From Paramarasmius palmivorus (Eukaryota; Basidiomycota; Agaricomycetes; Agaricales; Marasmiaceae), in assembly GCA_037176845.1 (NCBI GenBank), contig JAYKXP010000100.1, positions 111,860 through 175,859 of the forward strand: a DNA stretch of 64,000 nucleotides, read 5' to 3'. This document shows positions 1 through 11,112 of this stretch, piece by piece. The notes beneath the pieces are model-generated. The model saw only the letters and a list, made by a program, of their open reading frames with translations, made no database searches and was not told where the DNA came from. How positions within the stretch are numbered: position 1 is the first letter of the stretch; the number at the start of each line of letters is the position of its first letter. A program made the position numbers and the translations under genes.

Positions 1-462
1 TGGAATCTTCACGAGCCTAGCTTTGTCGCGAAGTTTCAATCCTCTGAATACGATATCTTGGTAGATAGCCTGCTCGGTTGCGTCTCCCCCTACAGTACTC
101 ATCTCTTCCTCTGTCTTTCGCAGCCAAACAGTGACTCCGACATCGAACTTCTGTTCCTGATCTATCAAAGGACGAGCTACAGTATAGCGTTGCCAAGTTT
201 TAACCGCTTCTTCCCAGGTCTGGTTTTGGTAGACCGATGCGTGGGTGAACCGGAGGGTACCATTGACGAAAGACGCTCCAGAACGGAAGGATATGATAGC
301 AACGAAGACACCAAATAGTCCAGCGAAAACCCAAAGGATGGATTTGCATATAAATCGACATCCGGAGGGCTTACGCCGTGGACTAGAGCCTAATCCAGGG
401 TCAAGCTCGAGAAGAGATTTTGCTGAAGTTTTGGTATCGTTAGGAAGCTCGGGGGTTGACAT
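1..462 (-). CDS. N-terminal part of an uncharacterised membrane protein (partial, runs off the window)
   Basis: Reading the minus strand from the ATG at 462-460 gives an open frame to base 1, about 154 residues, with no stop. The N-terminus is cytosolic-looking, followed by a charged stretch (RRKPSGCRF), one strongly hydrophobic helix at roughly residues 40-62 and then a region with N-glycosylation sequons (NGT, NQT) that would lie in the lumen or outside the cell. It is clearly a paralogue of the gene starting at 956 in the opposite direction: both share DPGL, an RRK-SGCR motif, a VYQN-TWEE motif and a VTVW-R(K/R)TEEE motif. The rest of the gene, including the distal membrane spans seen in the paralogue, lies outside the window. 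I do not recognise the family; a general endomembrane or surface role is inference. Confidence 0.7.
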   Translation of the reverse strand, partial: MSTPELPNDTKTSAKSLLELDPGLGSSPRRKPSGCRFICKSILWVFAGLFGVFVAIISFRSGASFVNGTLRFTHASVYQNQTWEEAVKTWQRYTVARPLIDQEQKFDVGVTVWLRKTEEEMSTVGGDATEQAIYQDIVFRGLKLRDKARLVKIP

Positions 463-955
463 TGGATTTGGGGTTCTCACCGGATGTAAACTGCCCTAAC
501 TTTATGCATTACTGGAGTCGACGTTCTTGATTATCATCTTAGCATCTTAGCCCTGTGCTAAACTGCGGATCCGAAAAAGATTGTTGCCAACACCAGTTGA
601 CCCGCAGCGGGCCCAGTTGATCGACGACACCCGAAGTGTTTCTTGTTCCTTATGGAATGGCTGCATAGTCAGAAATATCATTGACGGAGACGGGTGTTTG
701 ACTTTGAGGCTTATCCATTGTCGAAGTAGAAATGAGAGTCGCGGACGGAGTGGAAAAGTGACTTGTGATCTGCGCTACTTACCTCTTGGGCGCTTGTCAT
801 TCTTCTCCCGCTCCATCACATTGACTTTTCAGTGTTCACGGCAACTGCAAGTCAATTGCCTTGCCTGTGCTCAGTTTGATCATCACTGTCAGCACTGCGC
901 TCATGGGTTTTAGATACAAAGACTCATCAGCCTTGGATACGACGCTTCATCGTCC
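463..955. promoter_or_regulatory. Divergent intergenic region between two paralogous membrane-protein genes
   Basis: This 493-base gap separates the ATGs of two head-to-head paralogues, so it must contain both promoters. I see no TATA box at a convincing distance and no GAACAATGG motif. The open frame at 581-913 shows no recognisable features and is not called as a gene. Confidence 0.4.
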
Positions 956-3812
956 ATGTCCCTCTTAGAAAAACCCCGCGATTCTGCAACAAACTCGACC
1001 CTTCAATTCGACCCAGGACTAGCTCCTCCCACCCGGCGCAAACAGTCTGGATGCAGAATAATCTGCAAATACATTCTGTGGACCATCGTCTTGTTTGTAG
1101 CAGGTTCGCTACTAGTCCTTCTGGCGGACATGGGACGCGATCTCGTCAACTCTACTATCCGCTTTGCCCACACCTCAGTCTATCAGAACGAAACCTGGGA
1201 AGAAGTAGTTGCCAATGGGAGGCAGAATATCGTAGTTCGGCCACTTGTGGACGAAGGGCAAACCTTTGATATCGTAATCACCGTCTGGGTGCGAAGAACG
1301 GAGGAAGAGCAGGACTCAAGACTACCAGCAGGTGCAGGAGATACCCAACACCAAAGTGACTCCGAAGCCGTAAAAAATCAGTGGAACTCACACGAACAGG
1401 CGATATACTCCGGCGTTGCGTTCCGAAAAGTGCAACTAAAGGACAAAAATGTTGCCGCTGAAATCCCTTTGCAGATACCAACACGGGTCTTGTGCGTTGT
1501 CAACTTGGGCTCTCCGAAACCATCAACTGATATCACCCAGCTTCTCAGAGAACATTACCATGCATGATCTCCGGGCATCTGTTATCTTGATTCCAAACTC
1601 ACCATCGCTCCTTGATCATGTTTCGAATTTTTCGTCATGGTATCCGTCAACAGTGAACCGCCCAAGAATGCGTAACCTCGACTTTCCGTTCGTATTCATT
1701 GTTCATGGCTTCATCTTATTAACATGGTATTTAGTCCGCCTTTCAATTCTTCGACGGCAGATATATCCACTCTAGTCCTCCATGACGAAGCAATCGATAG
1801 TTTTGGTCTCAACATCGATCTCGTCACACTGTACGACAGCAAGGACGCAGCGAGCGGCAACGAAACTTCCTCCGAGAACATCATCGACGACTTCTGGACC
1901 ATGGGGCTTGATGAAGCTCCCGAACCAGCTCCAACAGCAAGTTGCTACGCAATGGATAACTCCAGCTCTGATGAAATCATTCGTGCAAAACCTTCCCATA
2001 AGAAACAGCCCTATATCAAGACGAGGTATGTCGCTCTGGCTTTCCTTCGCACTGGGTCAGCTGTTCAACATCCCTCCAATAGGACCCAAATTCGAGTTTC
2101 AGACCAAACTCACATATTCAATCGGAGGGCTTACGTCAAAAAGCACAAAGCCCTCAAAGCCAAGGCAGTAGGTTTCTTTCCATCCTTAGATTCTCTGCTA
2201 GGGTTGACATGCTGTTGCCCCAGTGTGGTTTTCAACCAAACAAACCAGATAAACCCCTCGACTTCGACCAATGCAATCGAACGTACGCTCAAAACGGCAA
2301 TTGGGAAACTGTTCTCCACCTTCAGGTTCCATCGTCGACAAATGAAGGAGAATACGAGACGCAATGGGCGTATGCTCCCTACTTGTCGAGTCTTCAAAGT
2401 GCTTCTGGCTTCAAGGCAAGTAGACCCCTTCACTTCGTTGTTTCATTCATGCTCACTAATCGTACGTGTAGGATTTCGTTCGGGTCCCCGTTACTCGCCA
2501 AGTATGCGACCAGAACGTCACTCGTGCCGCTGCGAAGCTTCGAGGTTAGTACATTCCTTACCTGTTCTTTTCTCATTGTGACAAATCGCTCTCGGCAGAG
2601 TATTTCGTTAATACAGACCAGGAATTTATGAACGTCACCTGGCACCTTTCATTCACGGGTCGAAAACCAAACAAACTCGTCACCGCCGAGCGATTCAGAA
2701 TGTTAACTCCAAACCCTGAAGCCAATCACACTGAGCATTACATGCAATCGACTTACGAACAAGCGGAATTATATAGTGAGGGCCTTCGGATTGACTAAGT
2801 CTTCTTGATCTCACTGGCTTGATACTTAAGATGGCGTATTCGGACACGCATTCTACCCTGATGCCCACCCAAGACGCAAGGCTATTTTGTTGGCAACTAG
2901 GTACGGTCAATATCTTCTGTGCACTGGGACCTGTGGCTTACATGACTCACAGACTGCTCATATCCATCCCGATCAGCGTCCTCAAACTCATGTACTGGAG
3001 CAGTCGGACTTCTTCCGTGCATATAAGCATCCGAGGAAGCTGGGCTCTTGCCGTGTCCCTTATCTTAAATTCCCTTGTGGAAGTCCTGACAAAAGTAGCA
3101 AAGGAAGATACAAACAAGGATTGGTGGTCTGCCGTGACCAGTCTCCTATTCGCTGCGATATTCTCCTGGCCTGTGCCCATCCTGATGATACGAACCGTCC
3201 TGCCGATGGAGCTGCTTTGGCCCGGGCTGAACGAGGCCTCATTCACACGAAGGCCTTGGTTCTCGTTCTTGTCCGGAAAAGCAAGTCATCGCGAGCGTGC
3301 GAGCGCAAGGCTTGACAGTCGAATAAACAAACGGATTATCCTTCTCGTGAGTTGATGCCTCGCTTATTTTCTCGATATATTTACTAATAGCTTCGCTTTC
3401 ACAGGGATATCCGGCACTTGTACTACTTTGGTATTTCGCAAGTCCATCACGACTCTTCCTCATCCCCTCAACCATGCCTCTAGCCGAAACAACAGATACA
3501 ACGCTCTGGGATAGCGCCTATCAATTTATCGTACCCCTGTGGCTGATTGGCAGAGCCTGTCAGGTTGCACTCAACTTCCGTTCTGGAATATTCGCAGGAA
3601 ACTATCCATCGACTATTTATCTCGCGCTTTTCAATCAGTTGATTACTTTGTCTCTCCTGTCCCCGTTCCTTTTGGGCAGGGACGATTCTAGATTGGGCTT
3701 GAATGCAAGCCAACTCTGTGACTTCGTCCTCGTCGCGGTTTCGACGTGGCAAGCGATCAAGCTCCCACGGCACAAGCCTGAGTTGGATGTCGATGACGAG
3801 GATAGTAGATGA
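956..3812 (+). CDS. Uncharacterised multi-pass membrane protein, multi-exon
   Basis: Exon 1 starts at the ATG at 956 and fits a GTGCG donor at 1492; it rejoins in frame after the acceptor at 1734, giving TRVF followed by SPPFNSS. One hydrophobic helix near residue 40-62 is followed by a large region with several N-glycosylation sequons (NST, NET, NSS, NRT, NVT, NHT), then, from about 2880 to 3350 and 3410 to 3760, four or more hydrophobic segments and a final acidic tail ending DDEDSR at 3812. The likely topology is an N-terminal anchor, a large lumenal or external domain and a C-terminal membrane bundle. Several internal exon joins between 2030 and 2820 are not resolved; one simple join breaks frame, so a small exon or decay there is possible. 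It is paralogous to the gene at 1-462. I do not recognise a named family. Confidence 0.55.
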
Positions 3813-4079
3813 CTTTAGATAGCCTACCAAACAGTTGTTTCTATACTGTTCTCGACTGCTGTGTTCACCTATTCTACCGTCGGTTTGCCAAATTCAAACT
3901 AGCACGGTGGCTTCATAGTAGCAATATCATATATACTTGATATGTACATGTTTCTACAATACATGTGCATTCTGGGCTAATAGATGGCAAGGTTCGTCAA
4001 ACGTTCCCGAGCGACTCAAAACTAAGTAAGGAAAACAAGATAGCTGTATTGGTACAAGCAGCAAGAGCCTGAGGGCCGC

Positions 4080-6095
4080 CTACTCTAGACGATGTGGGAT
4101 CGATGCTGCACGGCCAAAAACTTCTAGGAAGGAAAGGGCGTAGTGGTGAGCCAACTCTCGCTCAATCTCTTGTAGCAGTATTTCGAAGTTATGGCCATTG
4201 ACGTCCGTCACAGGAAAGGGAGTGAACAGGATTACGGGCTTCGGATCAGTCCAGCCCATCATGAGGCTATGAAGTGCCCTCAAATAGCGCACTTTGTGTT
4301 CAGCTTCGACAGCGCCAAAGCCTTCCTGGGCTTTTGCAATATCCGCGAAATCACGAGACCCTGTCCAACACGCGTCTAGAAGAGCGGTACGTTGTATTAT
4401 ATCCATTCTGCTGCGATTAAGGTGATGATCCAGTACCACCAAGTCCTGACGAAAGTTGAGTTCATTCAGCTCCCATAGTATCTCTTTGGCGTAAACTGGA
4501 GGGGGTATGCGACTGGGTTCAAGACGCCTTCCACGCCAGAAGACTGGCGTTGATGGTATATCCTCTACCCTAAATTTGAGAGGAGTAGCATCTACCATTG
4601 CCTTGAGCTGATCCATGGCTTCCAGGCGCCTTTGTCCAGTACGCGTTTCTGGCCGCATCTGCGTCACCTCATCAAAAGTCAACATATCTCTCCATTGTTT
4701 CTTGGAATACCGATCTGAAGTGACTGAGAGACGATAGATAAGGACTTGGCGCAACCTCAACCAGTTTCGAAATAAGGCTGTGGCAGTCGAAGGATTGGAG
4801 GTCGTAACGAACATTTCAGGTGGTGGGAGAACGTATCCGCGATTGACTCCATCAGGGGGAGGAAGAGATTGGTTATAGTCGGAAAGACGAGCGAGCGCAT
4901 CTCTCCAAGCGTCGATGGAAGCTGGCGAGAGGGGACTAGAGGGTGGAAGGAAAGAACTGTGGTGTTTTTGAGGACCTCTCTTTTCCGCGGAATCTGTCGG
5001 AACATCAGAATTCGAAGAATGTAAGCAGCCTAGCACACTCACAAGGCGCCTGACGGTTTCGACTGCCTTTCGATGACGCGTGCCTGAGTAACATTCCAGG
5101 CTTGGTAGACATGCGAGGATTGACATTAATCATTTGTAGCGATGTCGAGCTTCTTGGTTGGTCGGATCCCATCAACGAAGGGTATTCGATGCCAGTGACC
5201 ATGTAACGACCCATCGCTAGATAACGTTCGGGATTCCGGGGTAGACCGATAAACACAACTCTATGGCTGGGAGTTGCATCGGAAATGTCCACAATGGCAC
5301 CGGTATGTAAGCGAATTTTGGTGGGCTCGCCACTGACCGGATCATCCGAATACCCCTGTATGATGGGTACAACCTCGTCTACTCGTACATCAACTCCACG
5401 AAATGGACGAAGGAAATAGACGGGTATGCCACTGCGATAAAGACTCTCAACCACGTCCAGTTCGTCCGTAAAAGCCCCCATGAGCGAAGAATCGCCACGT
5501 TCATAGCAATTCAAGTTCTTGGTCTGCACGTCTTCAAAACTCTTGTGGTATTTCTCCAACCATCTTATCCGCGCATCAAGCTCGAGAATATAACGCTGTG
5601 CACACCTAAAGCGCAGAAGAACATCCGCCATGGGAGCAGCCACCTGCAGACGAAGTATGGTGGCGCGAAGTTGACTGGAATATGTACGCAGATATACATC
5701 TCCATTGTATCCTTGAGGCATCGCTCCGATGACATTGTCACCGAGATCAGCGAGCTGCGATGAGAGTGTGTCCTGTAACGTTCCAAACCCCTGACAGAAA
5801 CTACCACATGCTGAAACGAAATGTTGCTCGTTAGGTACGACCCAGGCGACCGAAAAGGGATCTTGGGACGCATCGGATTTGCTAGGAAGGGGAATGCGTA
5901 TGACCGAGAGATGAGGGGCTCGTCGACTGAATGGTTGCGGATAGTAGAGGGGATCGTCGCGACCAAAATGCCGATCTCTTCTGAGGCGAACGCGGCATTC
6001 ATTCAAAGGTGGCTCATATAAGATCCGCATGTTTGGTGAAGTGATCAGAACGTCCTTGATAATATTGCCACAAAGGCCATCGTATGACTTGACAG
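4080..6095 (-). CDS. Uncharacterised fungal protein, 5' end incomplete
   Basis: Two open frames join cleanly over a 49-nt intron (4994-5042, donor GTGAGT, acceptor ACAG). Counting from the ATG at 6030, the joined frame is 1902 nt, about 633 residues. The open frame continues upstream of that ATG to a good acceptor just before 6095, so 6030 is probably internal and further 5' exons lie between about 6100 and 6900. No membrane span or signal peptide is visible. The middle holds an aromatic/Arg-rich stretch (VYFLRPFRGVDVRVDEVVP); the C-terminal half carries a WRDML motif and an EILWELNELNFRQDL helix. I recall similar proteins as multi-copy, function-unknown families in mushroom genomes, but no reaction can be assigned. 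Its 3' end converges on the gene ending at 3812. Confidence 0.6.
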
Positions 6096-7239
6096 CTGTG
6101 TTGTGGTAGAATTAGCGAGAGTATGGTTGACAACTGTTTAGGACGCACAGGCACCAGGTTTGGCACACTTTGTCAGGTCATAGGGTACATGAGCTAGTTG
6201 TCGGTCCTTGGGTGATGGTGGGCTCATCTAGAGGTTATAGGAGTCAATCTTCTTGACCGATTGAAGAGTATTCGAACACAACATACCTCGATAGTGAAAA
6301 TCCTGTTATCTAACAGTCAACCTTGGTAGCACTGATACAAGAGATGTAACTCACGTGTCGAGTTTGCAGGGTCTGGAAGAATATTGTCAAACAAAGCCGC
6401 AAAAAGCTATTACAGGCAACCTCTGTCGAACGGCACAACGGAATCAGCGAGATCTTGGTTCTTGAAGTGGGGACGGGGAGACGAACCTAATAGATTCCTG
6501 GAGCGCAGAAACCTGAACGCCAGTCGCAGCCGCGTTACGATTTTGTAGATCAAGAAAGCGGTGTATAGAGTAGAATTTAGCCTGGAATTGGCCTCCAAGT
6601 AATGGTATCCTGTAGTCCCTGGTGAGGCGTTTGGCCGAGGTTCGAGTCTGAGCAGTATGTGGCTGCTGGCAGATGATGGCGCTTATCCAATCCTTTCTCA
6701 CATTCATGGATGACACTGAACCAGAACTAGGAAACGGAAAGGCTGTTCCTTTCCATTCAATAATCGACAATGAATTGCGACCTGCGCTTATCATACACAT
6801 CCAGCTCTGAATCTTAGAGTGAACTTCCTCGATGCACAGTTAGAAGTAGCCAGATTCGATACCGTAGATGCGATTCGTTACGAATCTGGCATGGAATCAT
6901 GTAAACCCGTGGATCGAAGTCCCGCATCAGTCTAGGTAAAGATGGTCGTAGAAAAGGGGAGAATACGCACCTGTTGGGATCTCCAATCCGCACACGCGCT
7001 TTGCAGGTTTTCGTGTTTTAAGACGACATCGCGTCCCTTCCATCTTCAGCGTTTGTTCATTGGTCTAGGGTCCAGTGCCTTGAATATCCTTCTTGACTTG
7101 TCCCTGTATCCGACTAGTGTGAATGTGAGGGACGCAGATGTGATTAGAGGCCAACAAATCGTTACAATTCCTTAAGTAAAACAATCAACGTTAGCGCGTA
7201 CGGAACGAATACCGGGGACATAGAAGGAAAAGTGGGGTT
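6096..7239. other. Gap without a confident gene; probably holds 5' exons of the preceding minus-strand gene
   Basis: The minus strand at about 6444-6600 reads FQAKFYSIHRFLDLQNRN, which looks protein-like and may be an upstream exon of the gene ending at 4080, but I could not fix splice sites. The plus-strand open frame at 6942-7175 shows no family features. Confidence 0.3.
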
Positions 7240-7658
7240 TTAAGCACATTTTCTGATGTTTTTCAATTTGTAGAACATATAATAGGCGACTATACCCACT
7301 ACAGCCCAAGACACGGTGACCTCGAAGCAAAGTCTTCTCGATCCGTCTTTTTGCTTCCTAACCTCGGAGTTGTCTTCTCTTTGGCAAGCGACTCGTGCAA
7401 CCCCAAATTCATCGGGTTCCCCGAAGTCGCTTTGACCCAGAAAGGAAGATACAGAAAGTCGAACAGGGAAATGAGACCAATGGACACGAACTCACCAGGA
7501 ACACATACGGACCGTTTTCCGGTATGTACTTCATTGGTTCCAGGCGATACAGATGCAACTCTTCGAGTTGAAATCCTGAATCATTCCTTATCTTCTTCCA
7601 GTGTTTCAACAACAAATTCGCGGACCCAATCCTTCCCTTCTCCTGCAAGTCCTTGCAT
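7240..7658 (-). CDS. Possible small tail-anchored protein
   Basis: The minus strand contains an exon ending at the TAA at 7242-7240 whose last 30 residues form a classic tail anchor: SWAVVGIVAYYMFYKL followed by KNIRKCA. It joins an upstream exon through a good intron (7430-7508, donor GTATGT, acceptor AAAG), fusing IPENGP to DFGEPDEFG in frame. The upstream part (LEELHLYRLEPMKYIPENG) is protein-like, but the true start is unresolved: the ATG at 7658 is in a different frame and would need one more intron. The short basic cytosolic domain plus C-terminal helix suggests an ER or mitochondrial outer-membrane protein; that is inference. It lies 404 bases from the divergent receptor R1. Confidence 0.35.
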
Positions 7659-7950
7659 CTTGAAATTGCCCGTCTGCAAAAACGTTCAGGAACGAGCTAC
7701 TATTGAGCAAGAAAGATATTCACCAAGATAGGTCAACCCCAGGATATGCCTTCTCTATTCATCGCATCAACTTTTTGTTCAGGACTGCAATCAAGTCATA
7801 AACAATGCAAAGCTGCTTGGATAGTCAATATCCGATGATGAGAGTCGGGAAGCATGTTTGTACACCGACTAAGCGCCGGTGTCCAAATAAACCAACCCGG
7901 GTCCCATCTCCCATTGTCCCTCGCCTCGAGGCATATTGTGCTGAAAGATC

Positions 7951-7959
7951 CCATTGTTC
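7951..7959 (-). promoter_or_regulatory. HMG-box-type motif GAACAATGG upstream of receptor R1
   Basis: CCATTGTTC on the plus strand reads GAACAATGG on the minus strand, about 100 bases before the R1 start codon. The wider context, CCATTGTTCGAACAAAG, closely matches the site at 48471 upstream of receptor R3. HMG-domain factors bind ACAAT/ACAAAG cores, and the pheromone response element of Ustilago is of this type. Binding here is inferred from position and recurrence. Confidence 0.5.
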
Positions 7960-8061
7960 GAACAAAGCCCACGCAGAACTCAAAAGCAAAATGGTCTATT
8001 ATCTGGTCTTTTCGTTTACTTCCCTTTCCATCTCCCTTTCCACATCTATCACGAACTGATA

Positions 8062-10026
8062 ATGTCTGTCTCCAAAGACCCTACTTATCCTCTCTTTCCT
8101 ATCTTCTCGTTCATTGGATTCATACTTTGCCTAATACCACTCCCATGGCACGTTCAAGCTTGGAACTCGGGAACCTGCGCGTTCATGCTGTGGACGGCTG
8201 CATTATGCTTGGTTAGATTCGTCAACTCCATTGTATGGGCCGGAAATGTAGACAATGTCGCTCCCATTTGGTGTGATATCTGTGAGTTGTGCTTCCTTGA
8301 GATGCATTCCGTGTGCTAAATCATTATTTGCGTATAGCAACCCAAGTTATCCTGGGCGCAGGCATTGGAATCCCAGCTTCCATCTTATGTATCAGTCGAC
8401 GTCTCTACAATATCACTTCCGTACAGACAGCCTCTATCACCCACAAGGACGTGCGTACATCCTACCTCTCTTTGAAACAACTCACCCATATTTTCGCAGA
8501 AACGACGTGCTGTCTTGGCTGATTTAGCAATAGCATTGGGTATTCCCCTCATAATCATGGTTTTGCGTACGTGGTATTGGAACTTCTTATTTCTAGCTCA
8601 TGCTCACAGTATCATTTACAGACATCATCGTGCATCCTCATCGTTTTGATATCCTTGAAGACATCGGGTGCCAGCCCGTAACATACAACACCTTATTGGC
8701 GTACTTTTTGTATTTCATGTGGCCAATCGTTCTCGGAGTCATATCACTCGTCTACACTAGTATGTCTTCATCATTACTTAGCACTGCAGAATCTAACCAT
8801 ATTCAAAGCTCTCAATCTTCGGGCCTTTTACATCCGTCGACTACAATTCCAGCAGCTCATGTCTCACAACTCAGCTATTAGCGCGAGCCGATACCTGAGG
8901 CTCATAATTCTGTCCTGCGTCGATGCCTTGTTCACAGTGCCATTCTCTATCTACGTGGTGTACATCGCCACTCACGGTGTCACCTTGGCGCCATGGATCT
9001 CTTGGGAAGAGACACACTTCAACTTCCAACGTGTGGACCGGATTCCTGCGTTGTTCTGGAGGCAGAACAAGTCGTTCACCACCAGCGTGGAGTTAAATCG
9101 ATGGTTGGCTGTTTTTTGCGCCTTCGTCTTCTTTGCATTGTTTGGGTTTGCCAGCGAGGCTCAAAAGCATTACAAGCTTGCTTTCTGGTGGGTTGCCAAG
9201 AAGTTTGGTTATCAGCCTGCCAAAAATGGTGGCAATAAGTTACCGATGCCAAAGTAAGCCACTTGTCTTCGTTTATCGTGGATATGTCTAAATGGTCTCC
9301 TTTAGTTTCAAGCCCGCCTCCGGTGGCATACTTCCCAGCTTCGTTAAACCCAATGTCCCCGGAAAAATCGACACTGGTGCGATGGCCACCTCATCGTCAT
9401 CGACTGATGACATCCCACTCAGTCCTTATCCCGAAAAAGGCTCGTTCCCTTCCTCGCCATCGACACCGTCTTCAGCTCCTCCTTCGTACACTCATGATCC
9501 TGACCATACTCAACATGATGAAGAGTCCTCAGTGGGATCTCCCTCTGGCTCCTACGTGAGCCTACCCGAAACCGTTGATCCTCGCCAATCCCTTTACACC
9601 GTTCAAGTCTCTATCTCAGACACGATCTATTCCCAGGCGCGGTCCATTACGCCTCCGCCTGTCGAAGCCACATGCCGCGATGTCACCCCCGCATCCACAT
9701 CATCGTCGCGTGCTCCGTCAAGGAGCGCGACACCTTCTCAAAATCTGAACGGGCATGATTCTGTTTACGTTCGCCCTGTCACGCCCTGCAACCGCATCTA
9801 TCTGGCGGAGGCATACCACCCCGCTGTACCTCTAGACCGGCCTTCGCCACCACCATTCAATGATGTTACCTTCAACCCCGATCCGAATGCGATACCACAC
9901 TATCATCGCCCTTTTGCTCCTATGTCACTCAATCCTCTCGCAAAGCCTCATGCTGGATCTCGAGGCTTAGACGATGCGATTGTAGTCACGATACATAAAC
10001 ATTCTGAATCTTCCGAGGGACTTTGA
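8062..10026 (+). CDS. STE3-type pheromone receptor R1
   Basis: G-protein-coupled seven-helix receptor of the fungal STE3 (class D) family, expected at the plasma membrane to sense a prenylated peptide pheromone. Six exons: 8062-8281, 8338-8450, 8500-8566, 8622-8759, 8809-9253, 9306-10026; all junctions are GT-AG and in frame, giving 567 residues. Diagnostic STE3 features are the helix 1-2 loop PLPWHVQAWNSGTC, the VNSIVWAGN stretch, WCDI at the exon 1 end, HRFDILEDIGC in the fourth exon, and the ELNRWLAVFCAF segment. Exon 6 encodes a cytosolic tail of about 240 residues rich in Ser, Pro and Thr, a probable phosphorylation region. Pheromone Ph1 follows on the same strand. R1 is much closer to R2 (36583-34820) than to R3. 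Allele specificity cannot be read from the sequence. Confidence 0.93.
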
Positions 10027-10860
10027 GACGATTTTTTAAAATCCTACTTATCATTCTTTGATCTTGCAGTATATACCACGATTTTCTTACTGTACAACAC
10101 CCTCTATTGAGCATGTCTTCCCTTGTGTATTTCCAGAACCCCATACATAGCTATCAAGAACTCCGAACTGTATTAATTATCTATGAATCCTACGATCACA
10201 GCAATCATCGAACTAGCCTGGCTAGCCCGGCTTTACACAGAACAGACAGATATGTTGTGGAATTACGAGTCAGTTTCAGAACAAAGATTGACAGGTTTCC
10301 CCGAAGAACCTTCAAAAGTTGTGGCAGCACCAGCGGTGAGACAATCGGTCGTGTTTCTTTCGCCCCGTCAGCTACAGCATAAATATTCTAGAATACTTAT
10401 TGCAGAGACTGAAGTATTTCCGAAGTATTTCAGATGGACTTGATTCTTCAGATTTCGTCCGTTTCTACTGATGTAGGATCCATAAATCCGAAGGATTATG
10501 TACTTAATATGTCCAAATTAGGAACTTTGCAGATAATTTCTAGAATGCCGGAACTTTTGGTCCGAGCCGACAGTGTCTTGTGATCTATTACGGAACAATG
10601 GTCCACGCCTTTCCATTGTTTTCGTATCTGTCTCTCACCTCAATACCGCCAAATGGCGCTGCCTTTGCATTGTTTAGCGCATATAAAACACATACGGTCC
10701 TAGCATCAAAGTCACAAACATCAATTCGTTCCCCCACTACTCATTCGATCGACCAGCGTCGCCAAAGCGAATCAGCTTCGTTAGGAAGTTGATTCTACTC
10801 GTCCCATCCAGCGGACCCAACTAGCAAAACAACCACCCAGCCTCATATAGCGCCATAGGC
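10027..10860 (+). promoter_or_regulatory. R1-Ph1 intergenic region with HMG-box motifs and TATA-like site
   Basis: No gene is supported here. GAACAATGG sits at 10593-10601, preceded by ACG exactly as in the R2/Ph4 promoter, and the near-inverted CCATTGTTT lies 12 bases further on at 10613-10621. A third ATTGT core is near 10668. ATATAAAA at 10681-10688 is a plausible TATA element for Ph1, implying a 5' UTR of about 140-150 bases. Confidence 0.5.
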
Positions 10861-11112
10861 ATGGATTGCTTCGAGGAAATTGTCGATCTCCTCCCGCCTT
10901 CCCTCGCCGACGTCTCCCGAGCTACTAGCAATGCCATCGACAACCCATCCGCATTCGCTTTGCTATCCTTCGGAGGCGTCCCGTGCGCCGGCACCATCGT
11001 TCCTCTTTCTCAATCATCGGTCGCTGAGGAGAAGTTTTCATCTTCCATCCCAAGAGACCAGGAAAGAGTCGAAGATGGAGTCGTTCATGGCTCGTACTGT
11101 GTTATAGCTTAA
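10861..11112 (+). CDS. Mating pheromone precursor Ph1 (CaaX: CVIA)
   Basis: An 83-residue precursor ending in YCVIA and a TAA stop. The CaaX box directs farnesylation of the cysteine, removal of VIA and carboxymethylation. An ER doublet 11 residues before the end of the mature part (ER then VEDGVVHGSYC) is the usual processing site in mushroom pheromones, so the predicted mature peptide is the 11-mer ending at the prenylated Cys. The N-terminus MDCFEEI resembles the MD-x-F start of the other precursors here. It is longer than the other four (64-67 residues). A GT-AG intron (11159-11215, donor GTGAGT, acceptor TTGCAG) appears to lie in the 3' UTR. It lies 834 bases downstream of receptor R1. 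Confidence 0.9.
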   Translation: MDCFEEIVDLLPPSLADVSRATSNAIDNPSAFALLSFGGVPCAGTIVPLSQSSVAEEKFSSSIPRDQERVEDGVVHGSYCVIA

